Source: Daphnia carinata
Lineage: Eukaryota; Arthropoda; Branchiopoda; Diplostraca; Daphniidae
Assembly: GCF_022539665.2 (NCBI RefSeq)
Contig: NC_081336.1
Span: 5,658,221-5,722,220 of the forward strand
Reading direction: 5' to 3'
Length of the DNA stretch: 64,000 bases
Shown here: positions 40,692 to 54,041 of the stretch, piece after piece
Numbering within the stretch: the stretch's first letter is position 1
Layout: every line of letters starts with the position of its first letter
Translations under genes and position numbers: made by a program
Notes under the pieces: model-generated
The model's input: the letters and a program-made list of their open reading frames with translations, nothing else
The model's database searches: none
What the model was told of the DNA's origin: nothing

Positions 40692-43600
40692 GTGAAATGC
40701 CCCGATCATTCACTTCTTCACGGAGCTTCGCGGATGTTTCAACGGTCTGGCGAAACAGAAGGAACAAAACCCAGAAAAGATCCCTCGGCAAACGTCCTAA
40801 CCCATTCCGTGGAGGGTGCTCCAATAAGCACACTCCTTCAAGTAGTTCCAGTCACCGTCAAATCTCAGCACAAGAGCATCAATACATTTGCCCTGTTAGA
40901 CCAAGGAAGCGAAGCAACGTTGATTCTAAACAAAATGTCAACTCAATTACAGCTGGACGGACCAACTGAGATAACTAGATTGGGTACTTTCCACGGTGAT
41001 GGCTCAGCAATCCAAGTAAAACGGGTCCAGTTTCACATTCTACCAAGAGATGGATCTCGGTCTTCCATTGTCAAGGCCGCATATTCTGTTCCTCAAATGA
41101 AAATTACGAAGCGGACGATCAACTGGCCAAAGATGAAATATAGGTGGCAACATCTACATTAACTCGATTTACCCCACATCGATTCCAACAAAGTGACAGT
41201 GCTGCTGGGCCGAGATGTCTTGCGCGTTCACAATGTGCTGGACACGAGAATACCTTCGGACGGAGTGGAAGCCCCAGACGGACTGAAAACTCATTTTGGA
41301 TGGTGCCTTACCGGGCCAGTACCCACGTCAATGCTCACCAATCATCACCAGAGCAAGGGAGGGATTCCAAAATCATGCACATTTAACATAGCCAAAATGG
41401 ACAGAGAGCTACAAGAAGCTGTGGCGAACTTCTGGCTCACCGAATCCTTCGGCGTAAGACCTCTCAGTCAAACGATACTAGCTCCCGACGAGATGAAGGC
41501 ACTGCGTATTTTAGAAAATACCGTTCGCCACACCGGAGAAAGGTATGAAGTGGGTCTCATGTTACGTCATCAGGACCTCCAACTCCCAAACAACAGAGAA
41601 GTAGCTGCTCGTCGCTTTCAGGCGTTAGAAAAAAGATTTCAAAGGGATCCTCAGTACGACAACAGTTATTCTCGCGTCATAGAAGAATACATTTCGTTGG
41701 GTCACCCAAAATTATCCGACACAATGGAGACAAATAACCCAATTTGGTATCTCCCTCATCACGGAGTCACCACACCCAACAAACCCGGAAAGGTCCGAGT
41801 TGTGTTCAATCAATCTGCCCGCCACAAAGGGACGTCCCTTAACGAGCATCTGTTCAAAGGTCCCGATCTGCTGACACCGATGATAGGAGTGCTGTTCCGT
41901 TTCCGTAGGCTTCCCGTCCCTATTTCCGGCGGCATCAAGAAGATGTTCCACCAAATGCTGGTACCTCCACAACAGTCGCTCCTTCGATTCCTATGGAAAC
42001 CCATAGGCAGCAGTGGACCTCCGAAGACCTATCGGATGAGCGTACACGTCTTTGGCGCCGTGTCTTCTCCAACAAGTTGCATTTTTGCTCTTAGGAAAAC
42101 CACAGAAGATTTTGGACCGAAGTTTCCTACCGTTGACGATCTGATAGTCAACACTATTTATGTAGACAATTACTTAGGCTGCACCGAAACCGAACAGGAA
42201 GCCATCACAAGGCGTCGCGATGTAACGGCTCTCCTAAATTGGGGAGGCTTCAACATGGTGCAGTGGCTGTCATCGTCCCGCTCCGTTGTTGACTCAGTCC
42301 ACCCAGCAGATCGATCAAGATCTCTGGACCCGAACCCGAGTCACCTGCCTACTGAGCGTACGTTAGGACTACTCTGGGATTGCGAGGGAGATTGCTTCTG
42401 CTTCAAATCCGCCGTACGCATCAAGGCATCTACAAAACGACAACTGCTTCAAGATATATCTACGGTTTACGACCCCTTAGGATTTCTCACTCCCATTGTC
42501 ATCACAGCAAAAATTTTCATGCAAGACATTTGGCGAGTGGGAGTCGACTGGGATGACCCTCTACCATCCGTCCTGCTGACAGCATGGTCCCTCTGTGCGC
42601 GTGAGTTACAGGCCGTCTCCAACCCCAGGGTTCCAAGATGCTTCCGTGGCAAAAATAAACCAAATCAGTTCCAGCTCCATATCTTCACCGACGCCTCGGA
42701 AGAAGTAGTACGAAGGCCTTCGGAGCCTGTATTTATGTCAGAGCAGATTATGGGACAGACGTTTTCCCCTTACATCTCGTCTTAGCCAAAGGCAGAGTCG
42801 CCCCATTGCGACAGTTTTCCATCCCACGACTTGAACTGCAAGGCGCTCTACTCGGTGCTCGTCTGTGTTTCTCAGTCGTAAAGGAACTCGGAAACATCAC
42901 TTCAAAGATCGTGTACTGGTGCGACTCCCAAACGGTCTTGCAATGGATTCACTCCACCACTCGAAAATATCACGCCTTTGTGGCTCACCGTGTTTCCGAG
43001 ATCCTCGAATCCAGCTCGTCAGATCAGTGGAGACACGTTCCGGGAGAGCTCAACCCAGCCGACGAATGCTCCTGTGGAGTATCTTCGTCTCATTTCACCA
43101 CTCAGCACCGGTGGTTCAGAGGTCCAGATCTTCTTTCACTACCTGAAACAGCATGGCCTTTCCAATTCACGATATCTGAGCCCCCGTCTGATGACCCAGA
43201 AGTGTCCTCAAACAAATGGGTTGGCTCTCTCCTAACTCCAACAGTGCATCCCCTCTATAATCTCATTCAAAACACATCTAACCTAACCCGTCTCAAACGA
43301 ATTGTTGCTTGGTTAGCCCGATTCGCAACAAGCTACAGTAACACGTCTAATCACCTTCCTCGGGTTGGCAGCCGTTACCTCACCGCACAGGAGTTGCGCG
43401 ATGCTTGGATCCTGATCCAAAGAGTTGATCAAGAACATCATTTTTTCATCGAGCTCTCTCATCTCCGTCGCCACAAGCCAGTGCCCGTCACCTCCAAGTT
43501 TGGTAAGCTCACTCCATTCATCGACGTGAGAGGCCTGCTCCGAGTCGGTGGAACGCTACAACATGCCTCCTTACCCGAAGAAAGCAAACATCCTGCTATC

Positions 43601-44855
43601 TTGTCCAACAGCAGCCAGCTAGCCAAGATGATCATTCTTGAGTTGCACTGTAACCTGGGACACGCTTCTACGGAGCGCACCATTCATGCTCTTCGATCAC
43701 AATATCATGTCCTAAAAACTCGAGACTCAACTCATCGACTCATCAACCGATGTTTTGCCTGCCAAGTGCGCAAAGGCAAGCCTGAACCCCCTTTGATGGC
43801 CCCCCTTCCAGCTACTCGACTGAAGTCGTATCTTCCTCCATTTAACTACACTGGAGTCGATTTCTTCGGGCCCATGACGACCATTCTTTTGCGAAGATCC
43901 ATGAAGCGATACGGCGTCCTGTTCACCTGTCTCGACTGCAGAGCAGTCCACATTGAAATCGCATCCTCATTAGATGTCGATTCTTTCCTGGTGTCCTTTG
44001 CAAGATTTGTCGATCGTCGGGGACTACCCAAAGTGTGCTACAGCGGCAACGGCACTAACCTCATTTCCGGCGAGCAGGAACTTCAAACCCTATTATCCCG
44101 CTGGGAACCCGAGGTGCTCATCAATAAAATGGCTGCTCGTGACTTTGAGTGGCGTTTTAGCCCTCCGGCCGCTTCACATTTCGGAAGGACTTGGGAAAAT
44201 CTCATCAAGTCGGCCAAAACCGCTCTTCGCGCAATTCTACATGAGCGAACCGTCACGGAAGAAGTCCTAACCACCGCGATGACAGAGGTCGAAGCCTTGC
44301 TCAATGCTCGCCCACTTACCTACGTAAGTGTCGAGTCCCAATGACCTGGAAGCGCTCACCCCAAACCACTTCTTACATGGCAGAGCCAATCCGGCCATCC
44401 ATTACGACACCGTCACAGATTCCGAGCCGCTACGCAAAAAAAGATGGAAGCAATCGCAAGAAATCGTAACGCATTTTTGGAACCGTTGGATGAGGGAAGA
44501 CGTTCCCAATCTAACCGAAAAGAGGAAACGGCTTCGCGATCGTCGAAATTTGGCAATTGACGATGTCGTGCTCGTTACCATGCCCAACCTGCGCCGCGGG
44601 TTGTGGCCTATCGGCCGCATAGTCCGAGTCATCCCTGGCCGTGATGGAGTCGTCCGGTCCACCGAAGTAAAAATCATCCGCGTTTTGCCCGACCAAAACT
44701 GCCGCCGTGACTCATCTAACATCAAAACTTCCAGGAGTCTCTACCTTCGGCCAGTTCATAACCTTTGCCTCTTGGAGACGGACTCTACTTCAGGTGTTTC
44801 CATCAGCGATGAAAACAAGGCCGGCAATGTTCCTGACGCCTCTATCGGCCACTAA
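40692..44855 (+). pseudogene. pol: BEL-1 pol, decayed
   Basis: Protease FALLDQGSEATLI. An in-frame TAA (41160-41162) precedes RT (TPNKPGKVRVVFNQSARHKG). GGIKKMFHQ has Gly (GGC 41931-41933) where BEL-2 keeps Asp (ADVEKAFHH). IYVDNYLG follows. A shift near 42780 leads to RNase H (FSIPRLELQGALLGARLCFS, YWCDSQTVLQW). Integrase: HCNLGHASTERT ... CFACQV zinc module and GVDFFGP. CYSGNGTN has Gly (44045-44047) where BEL-2 has YSDN. FGRTWENLI supplies the Glu. A shift near 44335 leads to the C-terminal tail (LRRGLWPIGRIVRVIPGRDG). Two catalytic Asp are lost, so it is inactive. Confidence 0.86.
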
Positions 44856-45077
44856 TGACGCTACCGGACATCACGCGCTTGTCGAACTTCTATTGTTTTT
44901 GTCTCATGCTTTCCTTTTACCTGCCTTCCCCTTTTGTTCCTTATTGTTGTGCGAGTAGTGCCTCAGTACGGTCAAAAGGACTAGGCATCGAGCAGAACTG
45001 TAATCAATAGGCAAACAAAATACAAGTGGCAACAAATCGAAAATTCGTGTGGCAACACTCTAAAATTCGTGGCGTAC
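44828..45077 (+). repeat. 3' LTR of BEL-1
   Basis: Begins TGTTCCTGACGCC, overlapping the last codons of pol, and ends at GGCGTAC before GTAG. Confidence 0.8.
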
Positions 45078-46280
45078 GTAGATATTGAAACTCCCAGTAT
45101 CCCAGTATATTCACTTTGAATACACGTATATTTGATACTGTTTGAATGTAGATATTGAAACTGATTCTATTACACAATATTCACATTCAATACACGTATA
45201 TTTGATGCTGTTTGAATGTAGATATTGAAACTTACTGTATCATACTATATTCACATTGAATACACGTATATTTGATACTGTTTGAATGTAGATATTGAGC
45301 CTAACTGTATAACAGTAAATACACATTGAATACACGTATATTTGATACTGTTTAAATGTAGATCGTGAAACTGATTCTACAACACTATATTCACATTGAA
45401 TACACGTATATTTGATGCTGTTTGAATGTAGATATTGAAACTAACTTTATAACAGTACATACACATTGAATACACGTATATTTGATACTGTTTGAATGTA
45501 GATCATGAAACTGATTCTACAACACTATATTCACATTGAATATACGTATATATGATGCTGTTTGAATGTAGAATTTGAAACTCATGGTATTATACTATAT
45601 TCACATTGAATACACGTATATTTGATACTGTTTAATGTAGATCATGAAACTGATTCTATAACACTATATTCACATTGAATAAACGTATATTTGATGCTGT
45701 TTGAATATAGATATTGAAACTCACTGTATCATACTATATTCACATTGAATACACGTATATTTGATACTGTTTAAATGTAGATCATGAAACTGATTCTATA
45801 ACACTATATTCACATTGAATACACGTATATTTTATGCTGTTTGAATATAGATATTGAAACTCACTGTAACATACTATATTCACATTGAATACACGTATAT
45901 TTGATACTGTTTTAATGTAGATCAAGAAACTGAGTCTACAGCACTATATTTACATTGAATATACGTATATTTGATACTGTTTGAATGTAGATATTGAAAC
46001 TGATTCTTCTACACTATATTCACCTTGAATACACGTATATTTGATGCTGTTTGAATGTAGATCATGAACTCATTCTATAACACTTGATTAACATTGAATA
46101 CACGTATATTTGATACTGTTTGAATGTAGATATTGAAACTCACTGTATCACAGTATATTCAGATTGAATACACGTATATTTGATACTGTTTGAATGTAGA
46201 TCATGAAACTGATTCTACAATACTATATTCACATTGAATACACGTGTTTTTGATGCTGTTGGAATGTACATATTGAAACT
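45078..46280. repeat. 70-bp minisatellite array, segment 4
   Basis: About 17 well-preserved units alternating between the two types. Confidence 0.95.
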
Positions 46281-46488
46281 TGTTGGAGAACGTCATCGTT
46301 GTTCTAGATTTGGTCGCCCCTTAAGGCCAAGTTGGCAAATGCGCAGCGAATGAGAACAGGCTTCTGACGCCACAGGCCCATATTACATTTTTTCTCTTTT
46401 TCTTTCTGATCGTGACCTAGTCTTTTTCAAGCAAGGTCAGTGTTAATTGAGGAGTGCTTTTGAGTGGTTCTACGCATGACTAATATCA
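46281..46488. mobile_element. Probable 208-bp solo LTR inside the satellite
   Basis: Non-satellite block starting TGTTGGAGAACG and ending CTAATATCA, flanked by AAACT and AGACT, a 5-bp duplication with one mismatch. Size, TG...CA ends and 5-bp flanks suggest a Copia-like solo LTR. No internal sequence is present. Confidence 0.5.
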
Positions 46489-49400
46489 AGACTATATTCA
46501 CATTGAATACACGTATATTTGATACTGTTTGAATGTAGATCATGAAACTGATTCTATAACACTATATTCACATTAATACACGTATATTTGATGCTGTTTG
46601 AATGTAGATAATGAAACTCACTGTATCATACTATATTCACATTGAATACACGTATATTTGAAACTGTTTGAATATAGATCATGAAACTGATTCTATAACA
46701 CTATATTCACATTGAATACACGTATATTTGATGCTGTTTGAATGTAGATATTGAAACTCACTGTATCATACTATATTCACATTGAATACACGTATATTTG
46801 ATACTGTTTGAATGTAGATCATGAAACTGATTCTATAACACTATATTCACATTGAATACACGTATATTTGAAGCTGTTTGAATGTAGATATTGAAACTCA
46901 CTGATTCATACTATATTCACATTGAATACACGTATATTTGATGCTGTTTCATTGTAGATATTGAAACTGATTCTATAACACTATATTCATGTTGAATACA
47001 CGTATATTTGATACCTGTTTGAATGTAGAGATGAAACTCGACTCTATGAAACTATATTCACATTGAATACACGTATATTTGATGCTGTTTGAATGTAGAT
47101 TTGAAACTCAGCCATTGACCAAAACTATATTCACATTGAACACACGTATATTTGATGCTGTTTGAATATAGATCATGAAACTGATTCTATAACACTATAT
47201 TCACATTGAATACACGTATATTTGATGCTGTTTGAATGTAGATTTTGAAACTCACTGTATCACACTATATTCACATTGAATACACGTATATTTGAAGCTG
47301 TTTGAATGTAGATATTGACACTCACTGTATGACACTATATTCACATTGAATACACGTATATTTGATGCTGTTTTAATGTAGATATTGAAACTTATTCTAT
47401 AACTATATTCACATTGAATACACGTATATTTGATGCTGTTTGAATGTAGATCATGAAAGATTCTTAACACTATATTCACATTGAATACACAGTTATATTT
47501 GATCTGTTTGAATTAGATCGAAGGCCGAGAGAGAACTCAGGTATAACACTATATTCACATTGAATACACGTATCATCTAATTTGATCTGTTTGAATGTAG
47601 ATATTGAAACTCACTGTATCACACTATATTCACATTGAATACACGTATATTTGATACTGTTTGAATGTAGATCATGAAACTGATTCTATAACACTATATT
47701 CACATTGAATAAACGTATATTTGATGCTGTTTGAATGTAGATCATGAAACTGATTCTATATCACTATATTCACATTGAATACACGTATATTTGCCCCTGT
47801 TTGAATGTAGAAAGTTGAAACTCCTGTACAACTATATTCACATTGAATACACGTATATTTGATCACTGTTTGAATGTAGATCATGAAACTGATTCTATAA
47901 CACTATATTCACATTGAATACACGTATATTTATGCTGTTTGAATGTAGACATTGAAACTGCCACTGTAACACTATATTCATTGAATACATCGTATATTTG
48001 ATACTGTTTGAATGTAGATATTGAAACTCACTGTATCCTACTATATTCACATTGAATACACGTATATTTGATACTGTTTGAATGTAGATCATGAAACTGA
48101 ATCTATAACACTATATTCACATTGAATACACGTATATTTGATACTGTTTGAATGTAGATCTTGAAACTCAATGTATAACACTATATTCACATTGAATACA
48201 GGTATATTTGATACTGTTTGAATGTAGATCATGAAACTCAATCTATAACACTATATTCACATTGAATACACGTATATTTGATACTGTTTGAATGTAGTGA
48301 AAATCCTATAACACTATATTCACATTGAATACACGTATATTTGATGCTGTTTGAATGTAGATATGAAACTGACGTAAATACTATATTCACATTGAATACA
48401 CGTATATTTGATGCTGTTTGAATGTAGATAATGAAACTCACATAACACTATATTCACATTGAATACACGTATATTTGATACTGTTTGAATGGATATGAAA
48501 ACTATCATCTCAATCAGTATTTGTTGAATGTAGATCCATGAAACTGAACATCGATTGAATAACTATATTCGAGAATTGAATACACGTATATTTGATACTG
48601 TTTGAATGTAGAACAAACTCCCTCTATGAAGAACTATATTCAATTGAATATTTGTATATTTGAGCTGTTTGAATGTAGAACATCTGAAACTCGCGATTGA
48701 AATAGGACATTGAATAACGTATATTTGATACTGTTTGAATGTAGATCATGAAACTGATTCTATAACACTATATTCACATTGAATACAGGTATATTTGATG
48801 CTGTTTGAATGTAGATATTGAAACTAACCGTATAACACTATATTCACATTGAATACACGTATATTTGACTGTTTGAATGTAGATCTCTGAAAGGATTCTA
48901 GACTATATTGATTGAATAAGATAAACTGTTTGAATGGAATATTTGAAAGGGTATCTATCAACACTATATTCATTGTCGAAAACGTATATTTGATACCTGT
49001 TTGAATGTAGTCAAGCATGAAATATCATCGACGAAGGTCAGAATTGTATTCGACGCCTCGGGCAAGGATTACAATCATCCCTCTTTGAATGATTATTTGA
49101 GCTGTTTGAATGTAGATGAAACCTCTATAACACTATATTCACATTGAATATACGTATATTTGATGCTGTTTGAATGTAGATATTGAAACTGATTCTATAA
49201 CACTATATTCACATTGAATACACGTATATTTGACGCTGTTTGAATGTGGATCATGAAACTGATTCTATAACACTATATTCACATTGAATCGTATATTTGA
49301 TCGCTGTTTGAATGTAGTGAAACGTCTATAACACTATATTACATTGAATACACGTATATTTGAACTGTTTGAATGTAGATATGAAACCAATTTATTCCGA

Positions 49401-51011
49401 CTATATTCACATTGAATACACGTATATTTGATCGACTGATTTGAATGTAGATGCTGAAGCATCGTAGAAGCATATATTCAATAAAGAATAAACGTATATT
49501 TGAGCTGTTTGAATGTAGATATTGAAACTCATTCTATAACACTATATTCACATTGAAATACTCAACGATTAAATTTGAAGCTGTTTGAACAAGAACTGTG
49601 AAACGATTCTACCACACTATATTCACATTGAATACACGTATATTTGATACTGTTTGAACACAAAAAACGATACCTATCTCCTATATTCACATTGAATACA
49701 CGTATATTTCCTGTTTGAATGTAGATATTGCAAAACTCTGTACGAACTATATTCACATTGAATACACGTATATTTGATCTCCTGTTTGAATGTAGATCAT
49801 TGAAAAATTCTATCACACTATATTCACATTGAATACACGTATATTTGATGCTGTTTGAATGTAGATATTGAAACTCACTCTATTACACTATATTCACATT
49901 GAATACACGAATATTTGATGCTGTTTGAATGTAGATCATTAAACTGATTCTATAACACTATATTCAAATTGAATACACGTATATTTGATACTGTTTGAAT
50001 GTAGATCATGAAACTCACTGTATTATACTATATTCACATTGAATACACGTATATTTGATACTTTGAATGTAGATCATGAAACTGATTCTATAACACTATA
50101 TTCACATTGAATACACGTATATTTGATGCTGTTTGAATGTAGATATTGAAACTCACTGTATTATACTATATTCACATTGAATACACGTATATTTAATGCT
50201 GTTGAATGTAGATATTGAAACTCACTGTTTTACACTATATTCACATTGAATACACGTATATTTGATGCTGTTTGAATGTAGATATTGAAACTCACTGTAT
50301 TACACTATATTCACATTGAATACACGTATATTTGATACTGTTTAAATGTAGATCATGAAACTGATTCTATAACACTATATTCACATTGAATACACGTATA
50401 TTTGATACTGTTTAAATGTAGATCATGAAACTGATTCTATAACACTATATTCACATTAAAAAAACGTATATTTGATGGTGTTGGAATATAAATATTGAAA
50501 ATCACTGTATTATACTATTTTCACATTGAATACAGGTATATTTGGTCCAGTTTAAATGTAGATCATGAAACTGATTCTTTAACACTATATTCACATTGAA
50601 TACACGTTTATTTGATACTGACTGAATGTAGATCACGAAACTGATTCTATAACACTATATTCTCATTGAATACACGTATATTTGATACTGTTTAAATGTA
50701 GATCATGAAACTGATTCTGCAACACTATACTGACATTGAATACACGTATATTTGATACTGTTTGAATGTAGATATTGAAACTCACTGTATCACAGTATAT
50801 TCACATTGAATACACGTATATTTGATACTGTTTGAATGTAGTTCATGAAACTCACTCTATAACACTATATTCAAATTAAATACACGTATATTTGATGCTG
50901 TTTGAATGTAGATATTGAAACTCATTGTATCACAGTATATTTACTTTGAATACACGTCTATTTAAAACTGCTTGAATGTAGATATTGAATTTCACTGTAT
51001 CACACTATATT
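46489..51011. repeat. 70-bp minisatellite array, segment 5
   Basis: About 64 units. Units before about 47460 and after about 49830 are regular. Those between carry many small deletions and insertions, and a few stretches (for example 49015-49085) hardly resemble the unit. Confidence 0.93.
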
Positions 51012-51313
51012 TGTAGAAAATACTTAACGACATTAATTAATTTAATACTTTAGTTGACAAAAGCACTGTCTGTATTTTTCTGAGAACTTGCTCTCGTGAG
51101 GGTGAGCCAACAACTGATCAAGGCCACAAAAATTAGCACCCTCCAGCGTCACTTCGCTGAAAAACAGGGGGAAGGGTACAGAAACAAAAGGGGTTGCGGA
51201 TTGACCAAACAAGGGGGGGGGGCACATTCAATTTTACTTGCCAATCCTTAAAAACAGGGACCAATTTTGACGCAATACAACATTTTTAATGGATAAGTCG
51301 GAGATTTCCGACA
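51012..51313 (-). repeat. 3' LTR of BEL-2
   Basis: Matches 56752-57056 with scattered substitutions and small indels. Confidence 0.9.
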
Positions 51314-51329
51314 TACACCCGGCCGGAAA

Positions 51330-54041
51330 TTATTCATCTTCTTCTTGCAATTTATCCATACGCGTCATTGATCTAATATTTTTTACGGCTTGTCGCGCTG
51401 CCTCAAGTTGGATCCTCCCGGGTTTCGGCTGATGTTCTTCGCTGGTGGGAGCTATCGGCACCAACTGCCTTTTCTTTTCAACATCTAGCACGATTTTCTT
51501 TGTAATTAAGTAGTCTTCCGGCGGCTCCCACACTTCCAGAGGGTAGAGTTTGTTGAGCGGGTGGTTAGTTCTTCCAAATGCAGTTCGAATCTCAGCCGAA
51601 CGGACTATGCCGTCGGCACCCCGGTTTAGCTTTTGGACAACTGAAAGCTTCCTTTGCAATCTTTTCTCATCAGCATGAATCTGTACCACGTCGCCAATCT
51701 TGATAACCTCTTCAATAGGGCCTTTAGTTTTCTGGTGATGCTCTGTCAGGGCCGGTAGGTAAACGGTATTCCAACTACGCCAAAGGGACCGTAGAACGTT
51801 TTGCATTTTCAGGTATGCTTAAGATAGTACAATCTGCTCTTGGGATTTTCAGCTTCTTCTTCTGCTTCGTAAGGTAATGGCAGCGTCGTAAGACGTCGGC
51901 CGTATAGAAGATGAGAAGGTGTAAGCGGGTCAAAACTTTCAATATTCGTAGGGACGCGAGTAAACGGACGATCGTTTAGTACTGCCTCAATTTGAGTGAT
52001 GATGGTTTATAACTGATAAAGCGAAGTTTTGTTTTACCCACCATCTTCCTAAGTGATGTTTTCGTAAGTTCGATGAGCCGTTCCCACCATCCGCCATACC
52101 ATGGAGCACGCGTCGGAATAAACTTCCAAGTTGTCTTCTTATTGGCCAACTCACTTGCAACCTCTGGGTGACTGAACATCTTTAATAAAATGTTGGATAC
52201 GCTACTGAACGTGGAAGCATTATCCGAGTAAATCAAACGAGGGATTGGATGATGGGCCAATGTCGATTCCACACCATAATGAAGAATTTTCTCGTGAACA
52301 GAAGTGATGATTAACCGTGCCAGTGTTGAATCCCTCGGAATCAACACTGGATACTTTGCGGATTCAGTCATGGCTGCGTTTTGGAGTCTTCCTTTGCTTC
52401 TTATAATACCCTTTGCGTCCAGAAACAGATCCAGTTGTGAAATTATCGCCGGTTTTCATGATTTTTCTTTGCTCTTAAATAATTCAGTTCCTTTAACATA
52501 TACTTTTTCTGGAACGCTCGGATCCAAACATCTTCCGCCTCCTGCAACTCAATAGCATTCAATGGTTGACGATTACATGAGATTCGACTAGGATCTTTTA
52601 GCCGGAAATTCGTCAATAAGCGAAACACGCGCGCAGTTACTCCAAGCAGCATTTCCCAACTGTATTTGTTCGGGTCGATTACTATGAAAACATCTTCTTC
52701 TGGAACCGTTGGATGAACACTTCCGACTGTCACTTGAATGGTTTGCGGGTTTTTGAAATGACACACGGACCATGTAGGCCATAGTTTACGCTCTACCAAC
52801 CGATCGGGACCATTTTTTCATAGCTTGGATGTTTTAAGCTCTTTAAATGTTGCTCCACGAGAGAGAATATCCGCTGAATTCTCCGTTGATGACACGTATT
52901 TCCAGGTGGCTGCACTATTTTTATTAAACTCTCTAATCTTTTTCACTTTGTTGGTAACGAATTGTCATGGGTGTCCGTCTCCCTTGGATATCCAAAAGTG
53001 AACTATTTGGCTGCCACTCCAAATAAAGACATTCACTTTTATCCCAATTGGGTCAAGGGCTGAAATAATGTTTGAAGCAAGGAGGACTCTCAAATATGCT
53101 GCCATAAGCTCGGCTTCGGGGATGGACAATTCTCGTTATCCTTCTTGCTGGCTATTTTTTATTGGCATTACTCGTCGACGAAGGCTACCTCCCGCTGATG
53201 GACGAAATAAGCGACTGCTCCGTATGCCCTCCGACTTGCATCACAAAATACGTGAAGTTCCTTAACTGCTGCAGCTGCACCAAAATATGATCTCCGTAAC
53301 GACATAGTTTTTTCTTTCGCCGCTTCCACTATCGATGTGACAGTATCCTTCCATCTCTTCAAATGCTCTTCATCCATTGGTTGGTCCAGCTTTATCTTGT
53401 TTATGCACAGATCTTGAATCAGGATTTTCCCGCTAGTCGTCAATGGTGCATAAATCCCCAAAGTATCATAAAATGAGCCCATTCCTCTAAGGACATCGCG
53501 CTTCGTCGTTGTTTTCGTAATTATCGAAATATTAGGGATCTGCTTATGAAGAGAATTCGTTTAACGATTCCAAATAAGACCTAGGGTCTTTGATACAGGC
53601 GACGGATATGACTTTCCTCTTTCTGCTTAGCCTCTTCTCTACGCTGCTGTTGCTGAAGCCCCAGGCTTGAAGTGGAAGATTTGCTGTGGGCATGATTTCG
53701 TTGGCTTCATCAAAATATTCTTCAGTCTCTCTTTCACTGTCGCACCCAGTTATAATGTTGTCGACAAAAATACTCTGCTGCATATTTTTGGCCACTACTG
53801 ATGCATTTCGATTCAAGTGGTGCATGATAACTGAGTTAAGTATAAAGGGGAACGACTTCGCGCCGAATGGAACCACTTTGAAACGATAGACAACAAGAGG
53901 CGATTCAGGATCCTTCGAGTCTTCCAGCCACATCCAACGTAAAAAATCACGATCGGACTCGTGAAGCTTAATATGATGAAATGCTTTTTCTACGTCAGCT
54001 ACCAAGCCTATTGCATGTACTCTGAATCGAAGTAAGAGATG
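51330..54041 (-). pseudogene. pol: BEL-2 pol fragments
   Basis: Right to left: RT (LVADVEKAFHHIKLHESDRD, IFVDNIITG) at 54041-53544; the RT/RNase H connection (GIYAPLTTSGKILIQDL, ELHVFCDASRRAYGAVAYFV) at 53482-53168; a pre-integrase region at 52799-52443; integrase at 52371-51976; and the C-terminal tail (GDVVQIHADEKRLQRKLSVV, IVRSAEIRTAFGRTNHPLN) at 51806-51330. The integrase piece runs from the zinc-module start (HYGVESTLA) straight to LIYSDNASTF, so the rest of the zinc module and the first catalytic Asp are deleted. YGGWWERLIEL holds the Glu. Multiple frameshifts. Intact ADVEK and YSDN here help to show which residues BEL-1 has lost. Confidence 0.82.

Larger units (their letters stand above)
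38422..45077 (+). mobile_element. BEL-1: BEL/Pao retrotransposon
   Basis: LTRs of about 240-250 bp begin TGTTCCTG and end GGCGTAC(A). GTAG flanks both sides (38418-38421, 45078-45081) within satellite units. A primer site resembling tRNA-Gly is present. Gag, an LLDQGS protease, RT with YVDN, RNase H, an HHCC integrase and a DUF5641-like tail follow in BEL/Pao order. No env. Frameshifts and stops throughout. The 5' end carries two extra bases (GT) before TGTTCC, so the exact border is uncertain. Confidence 0.88.

Noticed and set aside
42157-42180. YVDN in BEL-1 RT as a catalytic loss
   Set aside because: BEL-2, an unrelated copy, also has FVDN at this site, so Asn is probably normal for this BEL group.
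45078-51011. CRISPR-like array
   Set aside because: Repeats are head-to-tail 70-bp units without unique spacers in a eukaryotic context; this is a satellite.
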